Below are positions 63,887 to 64,000 of a stretch of 64,000 nt of DNA, one piece after another (the first letter of the stretch is position 1; each line of letters opens with the position of its first letter). The DNA lies in NCBI GenBank assembly GCA_037445555.1, contig JBBIKG010000014.1, positions 15,889-79,888 of the forward strand, written 5' to 3'. The notes beneath the pieces were generated by a model. It was given only the letters and a program-made list of their open reading frames with translations, ran no database searches and was not told where the DNA came from. The position numbers and the translations under genes are program-made. The stretch is from JAAYJT01 sp037445555. Its GTDB lineage: Bacteria > Bacteroidota > Bacteroidia > Bacteroidales > JAAYJT01.

Positions 63887-64000
63887 TCATTGAGATTCAT
63901 AGGGCGGCACAGTTTCCGGTAAAGGATTGTACAATACAAAGGTGTGGGTGTCGGTGTCGTTGAGCTCGCAGCCAGATGGTTGCAGGCCCCTTAATGAAAG
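63887..64000 (-). CDS. Partial CDS at the window edge (C-terminus)
   Basis: A minus-strand frame open at the right edge ends at TGA (63887-63889). Its last 37 residues include LQPSGCELNDTDTHTF and the ending PPYESQ. The fragment is too short to assign to a family. The open frame and natural-looking composition suggest a real gene that extends outside the window. Confidence 0.45.
   Translation of the reverse strand, partial: LSLRGLQPSGCELNDTDTHTFVLYNPLPETVPPYESQ

Noticed and set aside
63211..64000. Attachment-site duplication of tRNA-Ser
   Set aside because: No second copy of the tRNA 3' end is seen within the window.
1..64000. CRISPR arrays, rRNA genes, transposases or phage genes
   Set aside because: I saw no spaced direct repeats, no rRNA signature and no transposase or phage structural motifs.

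Overview
The window looks like a chromosomal segment of a Bacteroidota bacterium, probably Bacteroidales-like. The signs are Bacteroidota-typical families (DUF4294, DUF5916, DUF3467, DUF349, a CarboxypepD_reg/TonB receptor, a dockerin-type tail), the promoter motif TAnnTTTG upstream of many genes, and the gene order rpsU - tyrosine recombinase - hpf/raiA - tRNAs - tuf - tRNA-Trp - secE - nusG - rplKAJL - rpoBC. No rRNA, CRISPR array, prophage or intact insertion sequence was seen.

Region 1 (1-16.2 kb) is mostly on the minus strand. It holds a DUF4294 protein, an undecaprenyl-phosphate sugar transferase, a Gfo/Idh/MocA oxidoreductase, pcm, a DUF2271-like secreted protein, a TonB-dependent receptor, and a 5'-truncated fibronectin/dockerin gene. 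It ends with a tight minus-strand operon: DUF5916 protein, LolD-like ATPase, an 11-repeat TPR protein, a class V aminotransferase and miaA. Region 2 (16.3-25.2 kb) holds sucC without sucD, a YgjV-GNAT membrane fusion and a dihydropyrimidinase. It also holds a membrane protein, a lipoprotein, YgeW (carbamoyltransferase), YgeY (M20 hydrolase) and a secreted endonuclease/phosphatase. The dihydropyrimidinase, YgeW and YgeY look like a reduced version of the ygeW-ygeX-ygeY-hyuA catabolic cluster.

Region 3 (25.2-33.7 kb) holds a NapH-like polyferredoxin fused to three degenerate HMA-like domains, a cysteine-rich lipoprotein and two tandem tRNA-Val genes. It continues with a DPP-IV peptidase, a methyltransferase, S21, a Xer-type recombinase and the hibernation factor. 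Region 4 (33.7-47.5 kb) is the core transcription and translation block with five tRNAs, EF-Tu, SecE, NusG, L11/L1/L10/L7-L12, RpoB, RpoC and DUF3467. It includes a hairpin between rplL and rpoB and a terminator after the block.

Region 5 (47.8-64 kb) is on the plus strand apart from a gene fragment at the right edge. It holds a DUF2179 membrane protein, a Met gamma-lyase-family enzyme, a patatin/beta-barrel protein, a DUF349 protein, aroC, a YceI protein, a DUF819 transporter-like protein and a decayed outer-membrane gene. Several membrane or hypothetical proteins, a GH88/105 hydrolase, a DUF2007 protein and tRNA-Ser(CGA) follow. A gene-poor stretch closes the window. The most unusual items are the NapH/HMA fusion, the secreted DUF2271-like protein with an SGAT motif, the TPR-repeat operon and the reduced Yge cluster. 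None is proven to be a new system from sequence alone.
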